From contig NC_051101.1 of assembly GCF_901709675.1 (NCBI RefSeq), positions 13,971,416-14,035,415 of the forward strand: a DNA stretch of 64,000 bases. The letters run 5' to 3'. This stretch comes from Syngnathus acus. Its lineage: Eukaryota; Chordata; Actinopteri; Syngnathiformes; Syngnathidae. A program made the translations under genes and the position numbers. A model generated the notes under the pieces. The model searched no databases. It worked only from the letters and a program-made list of their open reading frames with translations, and was not told the origin of the DNA. This document shows, one piece after another, positions 43,095 to 54,943 of this stretch (the stretch's first letter is position 1; every line of letters begins with the position of its first letter).

Positions 43095-44563
43095 ATGCAG
43101 AGTGCTGATTGAGTGTCTCCATGAGAATGTCAACGAAGGTTTGCAAATGCTTGCAAAACGACGCCGGTTAGCAATTAGCCTGTTAGCAATTAGCGAAAAG
43201 AGCTGTTTCACTTGTTTGAGACAAATTGACCTTGCGGGCTTTCTTGGTATTTTTCTTCCTTCTAAGTCGGACCGGTCCAAAAAACGTCAATTTTTGCCAG
43301 GGAAACTAAAACTATGAACCTTCGAGCAACATTTGTTTGCTACAACTTAGCGGGTGGCGTTTGGCCGTACGCTCGATTCCTCACGGATGATTTTGTGGGG
43401 AGCCTCCACTGGTTTGTTTGTGTTTGGTTGGGGGAGCTGCTTGGAAACACGGCGAAGTCCAAATTAGCCTCTCGGAAAGCCCCGTGGCCTTGAGTGCCGC
43501 TGTCCTACCCCCCAGCTACATTATTGAGCAATGCTAATGATGCGGCGGCGGCCTGCGCTCATTTACTCGCTCTTCCACGCCATTTCGTCAGGGTTTCCAT
43601 CGCAGTTTTTTTGAGCGCGTCTCAAGGTTTTGGTAAACAGCGTTGCTCCTTTAATAAGATTCTTTTGGCTTGTGTGTGCGTGTGTATGCATGGACGTTTA
43701 TTCTGTATGCGTGTAACAAGATAGACCCCCCCCCCCCCCAACCGCCGCACCCCTGTTTACTCAAGCAAATCCTCCACGAGGCCTCGGCGCTCCGAGGAGC
43801 TCCTGTTAATTGGTCATTAAAAGCGCTGCTTTGTGGGCCGCGTTACATCTTTAAACAGGCCGTGAAATAATAATAATGACGATAACAATAATAATTAAAG
43901 CTGCAGAGAGGCGATGAACGTGCCCTGTTTTTCATGGCCGATCATCAAAATGATTGTTCGTAATTGAGCGGCGACGCCTGTCTGTTTTGGGATACCTGCC
44001 TTCCGATTGAGGCTCGTTGGATTAGCAAAAAAACCCCAAAAATGGCTGCTTCAGAATTGATTCGATTTATTTTCCATTTTAGGCATGAGTCCTTGAGACT
44101 TTTTTTGTGCAGCGTGTTTTGGTCGGTGAGTAAAACTGTATATATATATATATTTTTTTTTTTTATTTTAAAATAAAGATGTTCTGATGTGTCCAAATAC
44201 CAAGAGTTGGTGCGTCCCCCACACCTAGCGTGACACGAGCGCACGAGGTGCCCCAACCAAGTCATTGTTGGGGTATCAATTTGAGCAGTCAATAATGGTG
44301 CGCTGGAGCGTGACGGCGCTGACTTGACCCAGACACGCAGAAAGAAGGCCAGATCGCCACCCTGCGTGACCTCTCCGTCTCTCTCTCATCTGTTTGGGTG
44401 GGTCCCCCGCTTTCCCCCCACCACACCAAGCTCCCATTGTTTGCCATGGCGACGCCACCTTCTTTGTCTCAAGTAAAGGCGTACACATGCAAAGATTGTT
44501 AAAAGCTTGTTTGAAATGTGAGGCACTCTAGCAGGATGCACATATAGCGCTAATAATTTCAGG
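43095..44563. other. Non-coding sequence
   Basis: No gene seen. A C run lies at 43726-43739, AATAATAATGACGATAACAATAATAAT simple-like sequence at 43867-43895 and a (TA)n/T tract at 44138-44170. GTTAGCAATTAGC occurs twice near 43167-43193. Confidence 0.45.
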
Positions 44564-44564
44564 C

Positions 44565-44595
<31 letters not shown>

Positions 44596-44596
44596 G
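44564..44596. repeat. Compound repeat: poly(C) 18 nt plus (CA)n
   Basis: Eighteen C residues run directly into about seven CA units. Confidence 0.95.
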
Positions 44597-45445
44597 TCCT
44601 CCTTTGAGAGCAAAGTCAGCAAATTTAAAATGATCATTATTCCAAACTTGAAGATCCAGTCATACAAGAAGTGACTTTTCCCAAATGTATTTAATCCCAA
44701 AGTGGGATTTATCTTGTGCTCACCAAACTGATTGCATTTCAGACACTGTACACCATCAATTTAAGAAGAAGAAAAAAAGGTCCCAAAAGAAACATTGTCC
44801 AACTATTGGAGTCCGTTTTGGGACGTCATCCATCTTGCCTTCCTCTCCCAACAGATTGAAAATGCATCCTCGTTAAACATGACGTAGCGTAGCGTACATT
44901 TCTATGTTGCCTTCTGTGCTTAAGTGAAACAAACACACGGCCTTGATCAGACAATAAATAAAAAAACACGTTTGACTCTATGGAGGAATATGGTTTTGAA
45001 AGAAAAAGACAAAAAGAAGAAGGTGGCCTGCGGATTGGCGTGACTAACTAGGTTTTGGCTGCCATCTTCAGGTGGAGCTCAGTATTACTCTCCAGAGGCA
45101 CATCCTGTCATCTATCCATACAACAAGCCCTCGGGCTAAACATGCCGTTTGTTCCTTCATGAAAATTAGACATAGCCGTCCGTGAGCTCGTCCAATTTCA
45201 TTCAATGATTTGTACAAGCCACAACCATTCAAGACTCGGTCCCAAAAGGGCGCAAGTGTCGAGAAACATTTGGATTGAAGACACTCCTGTTCTGTCCCCG
45301 TCATGATGTCAAGTGGCAACGACGACCTCATCCAAATGTGATCTTTTTTGGGGGACAATATTTGTCATAAGAAACTACGAAAAGAAAGCGTGCTTATCTT
45401 GTCAGCATATTTTTACATTCATTTCAGTCAATACAAATTCTGTAA
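44597..45445. other. Non-coding sequence
   Basis: No gene seen. The minus-strand frame at 45068-45358 (96 codons) has no recognisable domain. At 45063-45076 the sequence GCCATCTTCAGGTGG is a two-mismatch CTCF-like or YY1-like word. Confidence 0.4.
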
Positions 45446-45515
45446 ATAGAATAGAATAGATCTTTATTGTCATTGTCACACATGTACAACGAAATTTAAA
45501 AAGTGCCAACTGCAC
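45446..45515 (+). repeat. Teleost-type dispersed repeat (TAGAA tail element)
   Basis: TAGAATAGAATAGA, then TCTTTATTGTCATTGTCACA, CATGTACAACGAAATTTAAA and AAGTGCC. I recall this arrangement of pentamer tail plus TTTATTGTCATTGTCACA...AACGAAATT as one of the commonest short interspersed sequences in fish. It is probably the 3' end of a retroposed element. One copy here. Confidence 0.75.
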
Positions 45516-47117
45516 AATTGTCATTTCAAAACAAATTAGCTCCATTTAAAAGTTAAACAAAACAGAGGCAGTGTCTATAGTAAACTTCAGACGGATATTT
45601 TTGTGTCAGAGTCAATGATGATACGGGAATTTTATTGGCCTGATTCCGATGTATCTTTTTGGAATGACAACACATGGTAAAACTCGATTTGACATCGGCA
45701 ACGTCTTCAAGAACCAAACGGATTTTCAGGGAGCCTAAACGGCCGAGATTTGGCATCCCTTATCCGATGCTTTACGGCTGGGAATGAAGGAGTCGGCGTG
45801 CAGATATATAGGCCGCTCAAGGCCAAATAATCACATTTGGTTCAGGGGACCATCACGGAATTACGACTCGGGGCCCAGGTAAGCTTTGGCCGCATTTACA
45901 AGTGACATATTTCCAACGCTACAAAGCCAGGAGATGTGAGCTCCAAATCAGCCCCCCCCCCACCTCCTCCCGGGAGTTTGCGGTATTAAATAAGAGCTAC
46001 CGTTGGCGCATTAGTGGAATTCAATATGTGCGACGTAATTATGCTGCTCAATAAGCCACTGGAGGAAGATATTCCACTTACACGCTCGGCGGCAGCCAGC
46101 AGGTCGGGCTGCCGCTGTTTTATGTTTGCGCGTTAACAGTCGCGTACGATGAGAGCTCGGGACAAGACGAGGAGGGAGGCGAGCGACAATGCACTTTGGG
46201 GAGAACACTTGCAACATGGCTTTGATCAAACAAACATCAGCTGTTGTTGAAAAATGTTTTGCATGGCCCGAGACTGAAATAGTTGGCCTGAGCAACACTT
46301 ACCAAAATGAGTTTGAAAATGGGCTGTATACTTTTCATGCTGTCCCACTTGCTGAAAGTGATTCTCTCCATAATGCATTAGTGACACTTGTTTATTATTT
46401 TCAGTTTTCCAAGCCGCGTCTAGAGGGGGGCGGGCGAGGTCAGCTGCCACCTCCTGACAAATAAAAAACATTTGTCTGTTGTACTGGTGATTTTTGTGTG
46501 AGGCAATGGGGTCAATTCAAATTGATTCCACATTTCAATAAAATCAGAAGTTACGGAGGGGGGGGGGGGGGCGTACTTTTGCAACTCCAAAGATTCCATC
46601 TGCCGATTCATTTTGCGAAGCTGAGGCGTTTGGCTTTGAGGAAATGTGGAAAAGTCGAATTTCTGCTCATGCTGGAGTTACTTTTATGAAAATGGCTGTG
46701 GAGGAAAATGTTTCCACGACTACTAAGACTCCATTGGGGGTGTTTACATGTAGTACGGCGGGAAAAAAACAACAAGTGAATTTGAACAAATGTGACGGTC
46801 CTCATCGCCATGTGTGAATTAAGAGCAAACACACCAGTGGACTGTGTTAATGACCAATTAACATTTGGTTTTAAATAATAATAAAGTCGACCATAATGAC
46901 ATGATTTGGGTGTAGACATTAAAGCCAATCAGATCCCGGGTCACTTTCTTCTGAGGAAGGTAGACAAACACACACACGCGACAGTCAGTCAGGAAAACAA
47001 CAACAACAACTTGCAACATTTTCAAAGCCATAAAACGAAGGGACTTCAAATGCAGCTATTTGTTTGGGGCCTGTTGTCGTGGGAATAGGCAGCGGTGGCG
47101 GCGGCAACGCTACTGCA
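45516..47117. other. Non-coding sequence
   Basis: No recognised gene. The plus-strand frame at 46189-46464 (91 codons) has a protein-like composition but matches no family known to me. A 14-G run lies at 46558-46571 and a CAA repeat at about 46999-47010. A donor-like CCCAG/GTAAGC lies at about 45876-45886. Confidence 0.45.
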
Positions 47118-47141
47118 CCACCGCCGCCGCCGCCGCCGCCT
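47118..47141. repeat. (CCG)n trinucleotide repeat
   Basis: Eight CCG units, preceded by GGCGGC-rich sequence that could pair with it. Confidence 0.9.
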
Positions 47142-48925
47142 CATTAGAATTCCTTTCAAGTCGTCCAGCGCGGCCTCCCTCTGTTCCTCTCCCCATATTC
47201 CCTGACCCCGACGCATCTCCGCAGGGTTGCGGTAGGGGGGCGGGGTAGCGCCAAAGGGGGAGGCGGTACCGGCTCGCGAGCGCTTTGGGCGTGCCGAGCG
47301 AGCGCTTGAACTGGATGTGAGGAAAAGCGGAAGAGGGAAAAGTGCCAGCTCTCCTCCTCAATGCTGTCACCTCGCTGCATCACCCTCTGAGGGATGCCAA
47401 CCGTGTTGTGTTTTTGCCACCAGAGATGTTCTGGTGCACACCTGGTTCTTTCCTGCCACATTCATTCTCATTTTTGATCTCATCACTGGCTAGAGGGATC
47501 TCCAAAATGCGACGACCGCCGTAGCATTTTGTTAACGATACGCTACAACCGAGATGTAACAATAAAATATCGATAATAAGTTAGCTTTGGTGCTTTTTAA
47601 GTCAACCCACACAGAGACAGCTGAAAATCAAGCAAAGCCAAGTAACATTTGTCCAACTTCCTTTTGAGCATGTCATTAATGATTATATTATTGTACTGTA
47701 CATTGTGGTCCGTTCAGCGTTGTCCACTTAGCAGGCTGATGATTTTTAGTTGACTTTATGATTATTTATTTGACTCCTAATAGCCACTTGGCAGTTCTAG
47801 CGAGGTCACTTTGGCAAGCTGGGCTCAGCGGGCGCCAGACTGCGGGACGCTGCTGCTGCCCGTCACAGCCCAATGGTCGCCTGACGGGCCCTGGCTGGCC
47901 GGCCGGCCGGGGCCTGCCAGACTGACACTGCCCGCCCCCACAAACCCACTGATGGAGGAGGTTGGCATTGGGTGGGGGCAATCACTATCCAATGCATTTT
48001 CTAAAGAGGGGCACAGTGGCACTGCTGAGATGCTTTCAACTTTCCCCCCCAAAGTTTCTCGGGGATCAATGAAGTTTGTGACCTAGAAGTTGATAGATTG
48101 AATCAACTGCTACAGGATTGCACCTTGATGATGAAATAAAAAATGGATTGAAAAGGAGAAATGAGGAATTGCTCAGAGAGTGTGTGCCTGTGTGTCGCAG
48201 CATGTGTCTGATGGGGGGGGGGGGCAACACTCACAGATTCTCTCGGGCGTGTCCAGAGCATGAGCCAAGCACATTACGTACAACAGTACACACACACACT
48301 TAGCAGCTACATGCACTAGTTACTGGGGATGTTCATTTTTTTTACTTCTACTTAAAATTTCAATTGACACAAAGGCCAATTGGTCTCACTGACGCAGATC
48401 ATTCACCAACTCCCGGCAAGGAGGAGTTTTGTTTTTGCCTTAAGTATGGGCATCCTTTACAAGCATTTGATACTGGCACTGTCTCAGCCCTTCTATTTCC
48501 ACATTTGGAGGTCAGATCGGAGCCAATGGAGCATTTACCACAGAAGGCTTTTTCTTTGACTTTCCGTCGCTCTTTGAAGACGCAAAATGGCGCCGCAACC
48601 AAATTGCAGGCAGCCAGAGCCGTAATAAAGCAAAAGTGGCAAAAACCTGGACTGCAGCTTTGCAATTAAACAGTAAATGGATCAATGTTTGTATACGTTT
48701 GTGTGCCTGGCAAGCGGTGGGTGGGGGTGGGGGGGGGGGCTCAGGGCTCCGTCCTAATGAGCTTTGCGTGTGCGTTCCTAATAAGAGCTGGGTGCAGCGC
48801 CCACGGCACTGTCATCCCGGGCCCGGGCTGACCTTGCTCAGCTGCCGGGCTGTGTCGTTTGCTATATTTATGGCAACCGTACGCACCGGCACCGGCACCT
48901 CGCCGTGTGTTTCTATGCGCGTGTG

Positions 48926-48927
<2 letters not shown>
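47142..48927. other. Non-coding sequence
   Basis: No gene seen. It contains GC-rich patches (47160-47300, 47820-47960 with GGCCGGCCGGCC) and G runs (48213-48224, 48729-48740). The word CAAAATGGCGCC at about 48584-48595 resembles a YY1 site. Confidence 0.45.

Positions 48928-48998
<71 letters not shown>
48928..48998. repeat. (GT)n microsatellite, about 71 bp
   Basis: Perfect GT dinucleotide array over about 35 units. Confidence 0.97.
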
Positions 48999-48999
<1 letters not shown>

Positions 49000-49507
49000 C
49001 CACCAAAGGAGGGGGGGGCATGAGAGGGGAGCACGCTCGGGAAGCAAATAGTGTGTATATCAGCATAATGAATCAAGTGGCAGGGAAAGAGAGAGCGAGA
49101 GAAGAGGAAGGGAGAGAAAACCATTATCCCTCCGCTGCGTTTCTGCCCCCCTGGCGACGACCCCCACCCCTTCCCGTGGTGTTGATCCGGCATTTTTCTT
49201 TTCCCCCATTTTTGCCCGTTTTCATCGTAGTTTTCATGTATTTGCTTGGCCTCATCCTGGGGCCCTCTCCTCACCTGCGTACCCCCCCCCCCACCCTAAA
49301 AAACAATCTGGAGAGATGTGGAATGAAAATCCTAAACCAGACTTGAAACCCGACTTTGACACCGTTACAGACGTTGCGGACATCCAAAGGTGCTCAGAAG
49401 GACATGCCGCTGTGAATACTCATCCGGGCCTGACGGTGTGCGGGCGTAACCCCCCCCCCCCCACCCTAACCTCAGGGCACCGGGGTGTCTGCTTCATTTG
49501 CTTGGCA

Positions 49508-49508
<1 letters not shown>
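48999..49508. other. Non-coding sequence
   Basis: No gene seen. A GA-rich tract lies at 49087-49117 and C runs at about 49281-49292 and 49450-49462. Confidence 0.5.

Positions 49509-49539
<31 letters not shown>
49509..49539. repeat. (CA)n microsatellite
   Basis: About fifteen CA units. A further short CA tract lies at 49569-49581. Confidence 0.93.
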
Positions 49540-49541
<2 letters not shown>

Positions 49542-50479
49542 ATACGTGACCAGACACACATCAATCATCACACACACACACGAGTATATTGAGATGATAA
49601 GCCAACAAGCGCTCAGAGGTGGGAGGGGGGGTGCTGTTTTGCCGTGACCAAAAGTAAAGTTTTAATTCGTTCCTGGGGGACACTGCTTACTCATCCAACT
49701 TCCACCCCGCGGACGCGCTTGCCGGGAAATCTATTCAAATCGCATCCCTCCCTCCCTTCCTCCCTCCTCCGCCTTTTATTGCGGCAGCCTGCGCCAGTCG
49801 GGTGACAAATGGGCGCAGGCTTTACAGAACTAACGCCACTTTCCCCGCATTTGGGGAGGAAGCGCACGTTGATGGCGTTTAGCTTTGAAGTGATGAAGGA
49901 AATCCATTTGCCCACTTCATGTTTAGTTTGCGGGGGTGACAGAGAAGTCATTCCTAAATATTTCTATCAAGCCACTTTGAGAAGATTTTGGAAAACACTG
50001 ACTTCAGTAAAACTTCCTTCGGACTTTCAGGTTTTCGTCTGAGACGCTGAAAATTGTTGCTGGCCAGCTGGAATGTTTGTTCCAAAGGAGACTTTGTGAA
50101 TGTTATTTTTGACATCTGGTTGCACAAAATAAAATCTGCTGGATCCACATGATTAGATTTCATCCTATCGCTTGATCAAATAAATTTGAGAAAATGCACA
50201 ACAACATTTTGGTTTTTTTCCCCTAAGGTCAGGGTTTCGGGTTTTAAATTCAACTTTCAAGGTCTCAAGTTAACCATTGGAATCAGGGTGTCACGCCAAG
50301 CAGTTTTTTTGCCAATCAAATCAAATATATAGGAATATACGTATTTGAAAATATTTGTAACTTAACTAAATTCATGACACTTACTACAGCAATACACAGG
50401 CGCGACTATCACTTGCAATGCGTCGTGTACACATCAAACACTGGTTTGATTGCGCACTATTACCATTTTCCTGGCATGC
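49540..50479. other. Non-coding sequence
   Basis: No gene seen. AT-rich from about 50090 onward. Confidence 0.5.
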
Positions 50480-50515
50480 AAACACACACATGCACACACA
50501 CACACACACACACAC
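50480..50515. repeat. (CA)n microsatellite
   Basis: Interrupted CA tract. A second CA tract lies at 50670-50692. Confidence 0.9.
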
Positions 50516-50669
50516 GCCTACACTGTTTCTTTTCCCCGCATTCTCAATAAAGAAGGTGATGAGCGCGTGGAGCCATAATTAGTTTATTCAGACGTATGAA
50601 GCGGGCGGGACAGGCGGAATTTTTTATTATTCCACTGGCAGCTCACCGCCTGCCCGCGCGCACACAGTC

Positions 50670-50692
50670 ACACACACACACACACACACACA
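50670..50692. repeat. (CA)n microsatellite
   Basis: About eleven CA units. Confidence 0.9.
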
Positions 50693-50779
50693 GAACCGCG
50701 CACGTGCCGGTGACACCTCCAGCGCAACGGTTGACGGCGAGAAGAGAAGCAGGGAGAAACGCCCGCCATGCACTTGATG

Positions 50780-50945
50780 GAGCCGTAATGTTCCTTAATA
50801 TTTTCATTTTGATGTCATTTGCGGCCCCGCTTTTTTAAATATCCGCTCTGTAATAATGTTTAATTTCAAGGGTCAGTCTGCCAAGGAGTATATTAAAGCT
50901 GATAAAACTCATTTTCCACGGGCCCAATATCACGCCCAGATCAGG
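50780..50945. promoter_or_regulatory. Enhancer-like conserved-element candidate
   Basis: Repeat-free AT/GC-balanced block with TTTTTAAATATCCG, CTGTAATAATGTTTAATTTC, ATATTAAAGCTGATAAAAC and AATATCACGCCC. This is strongly reminiscent of vertebrate developmental enhancers. It includes GATAA and TAAT cores. No cross-species proof is available here. Confidence 0.32.
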
Positions 50946-51364
50946 TTAGGAGGCCAGCCTCCCTGAATATTTCATCTTTTATCACGCCGATAATGGGGAG
51001 ATGACAGAGGCGCATTATTACAATGAGAGAATTGCTCATTTCCCCAAAACGGGCGGGGGAGGAGGGCAGGCGGGACGGCGGCGGTCGAGATGGCGGGCGG
51101 CGACGGCTGCCGGGGCCGACGGCTTCGCCGCAGAGCCTTCGCCGCCATGAAAGCAATTCCGCGCAGGTGGCGAGTGTTGAAAGAAGAGGAAAAAGAGAGA
51201 GAGAGCGAGAGAGAGTAACTTTCTCTGAGGAGTTCACTTATTTGATTGCCGGCATGAATAATAAATGTGCGCCGTGCATGCGCTGCACCGCCCCGGCGCC
51301 GGGATGCAAAGAAGCAACACAGCTCCGGTGTGTGCATGGGACGCAAACAGCACACTGGAGATAT
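50946..51364. other. Non-coding sequence, CpG-rich then GA-rich
   Basis: No gene seen. GC-rich at 51045-51150 with Arg/Gly-rich artefact frames. A (GA)n-like tract lies at 51191-51217. Confidence 0.45.
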
Positions 51365-51580
51365 TGAAGATTTCAAATTAGGCTTATGCTCTCAAAGTAT
51401 ACATTTCCGAGATAGCGCGCCGGCCGGTTGGGCTTCGAGATGACTTTAGATTTCAAATTACAAATGCAGGCCCTACTCCAAGTAGCATTTGGGTTTCATT
51501 AGCTTGGCGCTAATAATAGATTTGAGGGGTCCCGCTCGGAATTAACCTTTTTAATTGAGCCATTTGCACGGAACAGCCAC
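51365..51580. promoter_or_regulatory. Enhancer-like conserved-element candidate
   Basis: Two direct copies of GATTTCAAATTA (51368-51379 and 51449-51460) lie in repeat-free sequence. Further TAAT cores are GCTAATAATAGATTTG, AATTAACC and TTTTTAATTGAGCC. Texture-based call. Confidence 0.32.
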
Positions 51581-52374
51581 GGGGCCAAAATTCCGCTCCT
51601 CAGGAAGCGCTGGCTGCAGCGGCAGCGCAGTGGCTTAATAAATGGAGCCAATCAAAGGCGCTTTTGGGGCCCACCTGTGTCCCGCGCGGGTCAGAACCAT
51701 TAGACCCCGCATTAGAGGGCCGTGATGGACGCAAGCGCCGCTCCTGCCGCCCCAATAATGAGGATCATCAGAGGAGCATAATGGCGTATTTGGAGAAGAT
51801 GAGCCTGAGGGGATCTTTACAAAATCCGTCCGTCTTTGTGGCTTCAGCTGATGTTTTTGGTTTTTTTTCCAACTTCTTGAGAATCCTCAAAATGTTTACG
51901 TCTCAACGACATCATTACAAGAAAAAGCCCATTTTGTTTTGAAGCAGACATATTGAGCAAATTGGGTGAATTATTTTTTTTTTTTATGTCATTGTACGTA
52001 TGTAAAAACACAACACCAGACTAGAGTAAACAGCTTGCCAGTGATGTCAAAACAAGTTGTCCCACCACAAAAAAAAAAATGTATCACGCCAGACAATTCG
52101 GGTGCACCCCTGTGGAGAAGAACAGGAAGTGATGACTACCCCAAAAGGGTAAGGGAGGTCACCAGAGGCCTGGTACTAAGTCAATCTGTCTGCACCCCCC
52201 ATCAAATAAACTGTTGAGGAGGCTTGGGAGTGGTAGATTTTTTTTTTTTTCTTTTTCTGTGTACCAGACTGTGGCACCTCGGGGGACTTTTGGAAGAGGA
52301 AGAGCCATGCTCCGCGTCTCGTGCTACCAACCGTTGTTCCCTCATTTGATTGTGATCTATGAATAATGTATGGA
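51581..52374. other. Non-coding sequence
   Basis: No gene seen. T runs lie at about 51974-51985 and 52220-52231, and an A run at 52070-52079. Confidence 0.5.
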
Positions 52375-52584
52375 GGGGGGGGGGGGGTCCAGGGTGGGGG
52401 AGACTGGGTACCTAGACCTTAAAGGGGCCCTGCCACAGTGGGAGTCATTACCCACGAACAGCCACACTGATGAGCCACGCCGAGAAGGAGAGCGAGGCGG
52501 AAAACAAATATGTCAACAAAAACAGAAAGACGCCCGTGAAATTTCGCAAAGGCAACGCTCATTGGTTAACCCCCCCCCCCCCCC
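52375..52584. repeat. Segment flanked by a G run and a C run
   Basis: Thirteen Gs at 52375-52387 and fifteen Cs at 52570-52584 face each other about 180 bp apart, an inverted pair of homopolymers. The unique sequence between has no recognised gene. Confidence 0.7.
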
Positions 52585-52751
52585 TCCCCAATTCTGTCTC
52601 TGTTTTGTTGTTCTTTTCATCTGTTCATTTAGCTATTCATGATCCAAGAGCGGGAAATAGTCAACATCTTTTTCCCCCGTTTGTTTGCGAAGGTTTTATG
52701 GTACTTTCAAGAATGCTATCGCTGTAATTCACCAGGAATACAAACATCCGC

Positions 52752-52771
52752 AAAAAAAAAAAAAAAAAAAA
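52752..52771. repeat. Poly(A) run, 20 nt
   Basis: Uninterrupted run of A, possibly a decayed retroposon tail. No upstream body is recognised. Confidence 0.92.
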
Positions 52772-54905
52772 GAAACACGTCTATTTTGTAAACAACCACA
52801 GTGCAACTCAGCCTTTTGCTGGCGGGGATCGGCTCTGGCGACACATCGTTCATCAAACCGGCTTGAAACTTTGAGAAATGTTGCACTTTCCTAAATGGAG
52901 GTTTTGTGACCCCATTCTTGAACCCGCGTTTCATAAATGTAGTCGCCAAGTTATGCAACACAAAAAAAATTAGCTTCCCACGAGGCTGGGCAACTGTGTT
53001 AGCTTGTACGCTAGCCTAAATAACAGACGAGTACAAACGGAGGTGGCCGGACCTTTGCCACATCATTTAAGCCACATTTTGGCATTCACACACATTAGCA
53101 AATGTTGAGCAATAAAACCAAATTCTAACGGCAAAGTAAAATCAAGCGACTTGCTACCTAGCACGCAAACTGAGTTCACAGCCTACATTATCTGCTGCGT
53201 GCATGAAACGCTCCTGCGGCGCCAGCCAGCCAGCAACGGCGGCTAAGTCGAGGCGTTATCACTCATTCCGACTCCCGTATAACGCGTGGCATGACGGATG
53301 GGCCCCCGCGGGCCGGCAAGCGTCGCCGCGCGCTTATTACCGCCGCTCTTAAGTGGGAGTTGATTTAGCTTAAATAGGTTGTTTCATAAGGAGAAGACAG
53401 CGGCAGTGTCGCCGGCGCCGCTAGCCTCGTCGCCAGTCTAATTGAATAATGCCTCCTCTACATACCTATTAGGAGGGCTCGGGTACACGGCGTGCCCCGA
53501 TAATTGCTGATACCGCTCGGCTAATTTGGCCTTCCTCTCGTGCGCTAGGAGAACGGCTAGCTCGTCACATTATTGAATCATCCGCAGCGTGTGTGCTATT
53601 CGCTCTCTCTGGAGGTTAGTATTCCAGGTTAGGGAAAACAAAACAAAAAGAAGCTATATTTAGGTCAGGAATACAATTTCAAACTCCCTCAACCTGAATG
53701 TGATTGGAGTACTATTCTCTTGAGTAGTGGGAGAGCATTTAATCGTATTTTCTTGCTTGTTGTGCAAGACAACAGTTTCCTGACGTCACCGACGAAGACT
53801 GCGTTGCTCAAAAACGGAGACAACTCTGAAGAAGGTGTTTTAAGCTTAGCCAAGTGCTAGCTAGCCTAGCTGCATTTAGTAGTCGTAGTTAAAAGTTGAC
53901 TTGATTTAAAAAAAAAAAAAAATCTAATTGATTTTCTTGTAGTCTTTCCATGGTTGTTCTGCTTTCAGAAAGTTTGGGGTCCTGAGCCGATCAAGTTTGG
54001 GAATCCCTGCTCTAAAGGATTAGCGGCGCTCGTTGGCACACGACAGGGAAACGTTGCGATTGTACACGTGCTTTTTGCGTGGGGGCGGGCGGGAACGGCG
54101 CTATGGCTAGAAAGAAATTTCTATTAACAAAAGCCTGATCCCTTTTCCCCGTCTCTTGTTTGCTTTCAGAGATTATTGCTGACGCAACAGCGCGCTGGCA
54201 TGCAAAGTGCGCAAGCCGTGCCAAGGCTCTCGAAGCGAACAAGACGCCGTGGATCCCTGCCAGGAAAGCAGTCGACACTCCCGGGGAAACTTGGCCGTCA
54301 ATCACCCATCCTCAAATGGAAAGGCAACTCTGCTTCGCACGCCGCCTTTGCACAAATAAATAACCACACGCACACACGCAAAGTACTTTGGGGTGAATGT
54401 CTGATAAGGCCTAAAAATGTTGCGACTAAATCCAGGCGCTTGGACTAAATTTAACCGCCGTGCGTGAGCAGCGGGGGGGATTTTCTGCAGATCTCATGCC
54501 TGGGGTGAGAAATAATCTGCTTGGAGTAGAATTTTACTCGCTGGGCTGCTTTTAAATCACATGTCGTTGGGATCTGCAAACACTATTGGAGGAGGGCCTT
54601 GACCTCCAACTTTAATTCATTCTTTAATCACCTTTACCCAGTTGAAATAAGTGCCACTAAAAGAAAAAACGCTCACCCAAATTTTTTTCAACAGGATAAT
54701 TAGCATGCTAAAGTCTTTTTGCCTACTTATTACAAACATAGAGGAATAACCGTTCCAATCAATAGTGTAAAGAATTACAGTCACCCTTTGACATTGTATT
54801 CAACCCAAAGAATGCTAACATTGCCCCCAGAACCCGTTGCGACGTGATGGATAACCGTGGCAGGCTGGCAGACCTCAATGGGCCTTTGGGAGGGAACCCC
54901 CTTCC
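52772..54905. other. Non-coding sequence
   Basis: No gene seen. 53210-53460 is CpG-rich and contains TTAAGTGGGA, another NKX2-type core, at about 53349-53358. An A run lies at 53909-53923. A pyrimidine-rich acceptor-like GTTTGCTTTCAG at 54157-54168 precedes an open stretch with no recognised product. Confidence 0.4.
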
Positions 54906-54943
54906 CTCGTAATGGGAGAACCCCCCCGTTCTCCCATTACGAG
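54906..54943. repeat. Perfect hairpin: 16-bp arms, six-C loop
   Basis: CTCGTAATGGGAGAAC at 54906-54921 is the exact reverse complement of 54928-54943, with CCCCCC between. There is no mismatch in 16 bp. It is not followed by a T run, so it does not look like a terminator. The arms are too short for an ordinary microRNA precursor. Flanking sequence is unique. Confidence 0.95.

Noticed and set aside
45842-45878. 33-nt plus-strand segment ending CCCAG/GTAAGC
   Set aside because: Acceptor weak, peptide uninformative, and chance donors of this quality are expected many times in 64 kb.
46189-46464. 91-codon plus-strand frame with balanced composition
   Set aside because: No recognisable domain and no splice sites that join it to another exon.
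48741-49274. Longest minus-strand open frame (177 codons)
   Set aside because: It reads through a CA/GT microsatellite as a long Thr-His run, with flanks showing no domain.
54157-54363. Acceptor-like GTTTGCTTTCAG followed by a 67-codon open frame
   Set aside because: The frame has no family match and no convincing donor closes it.
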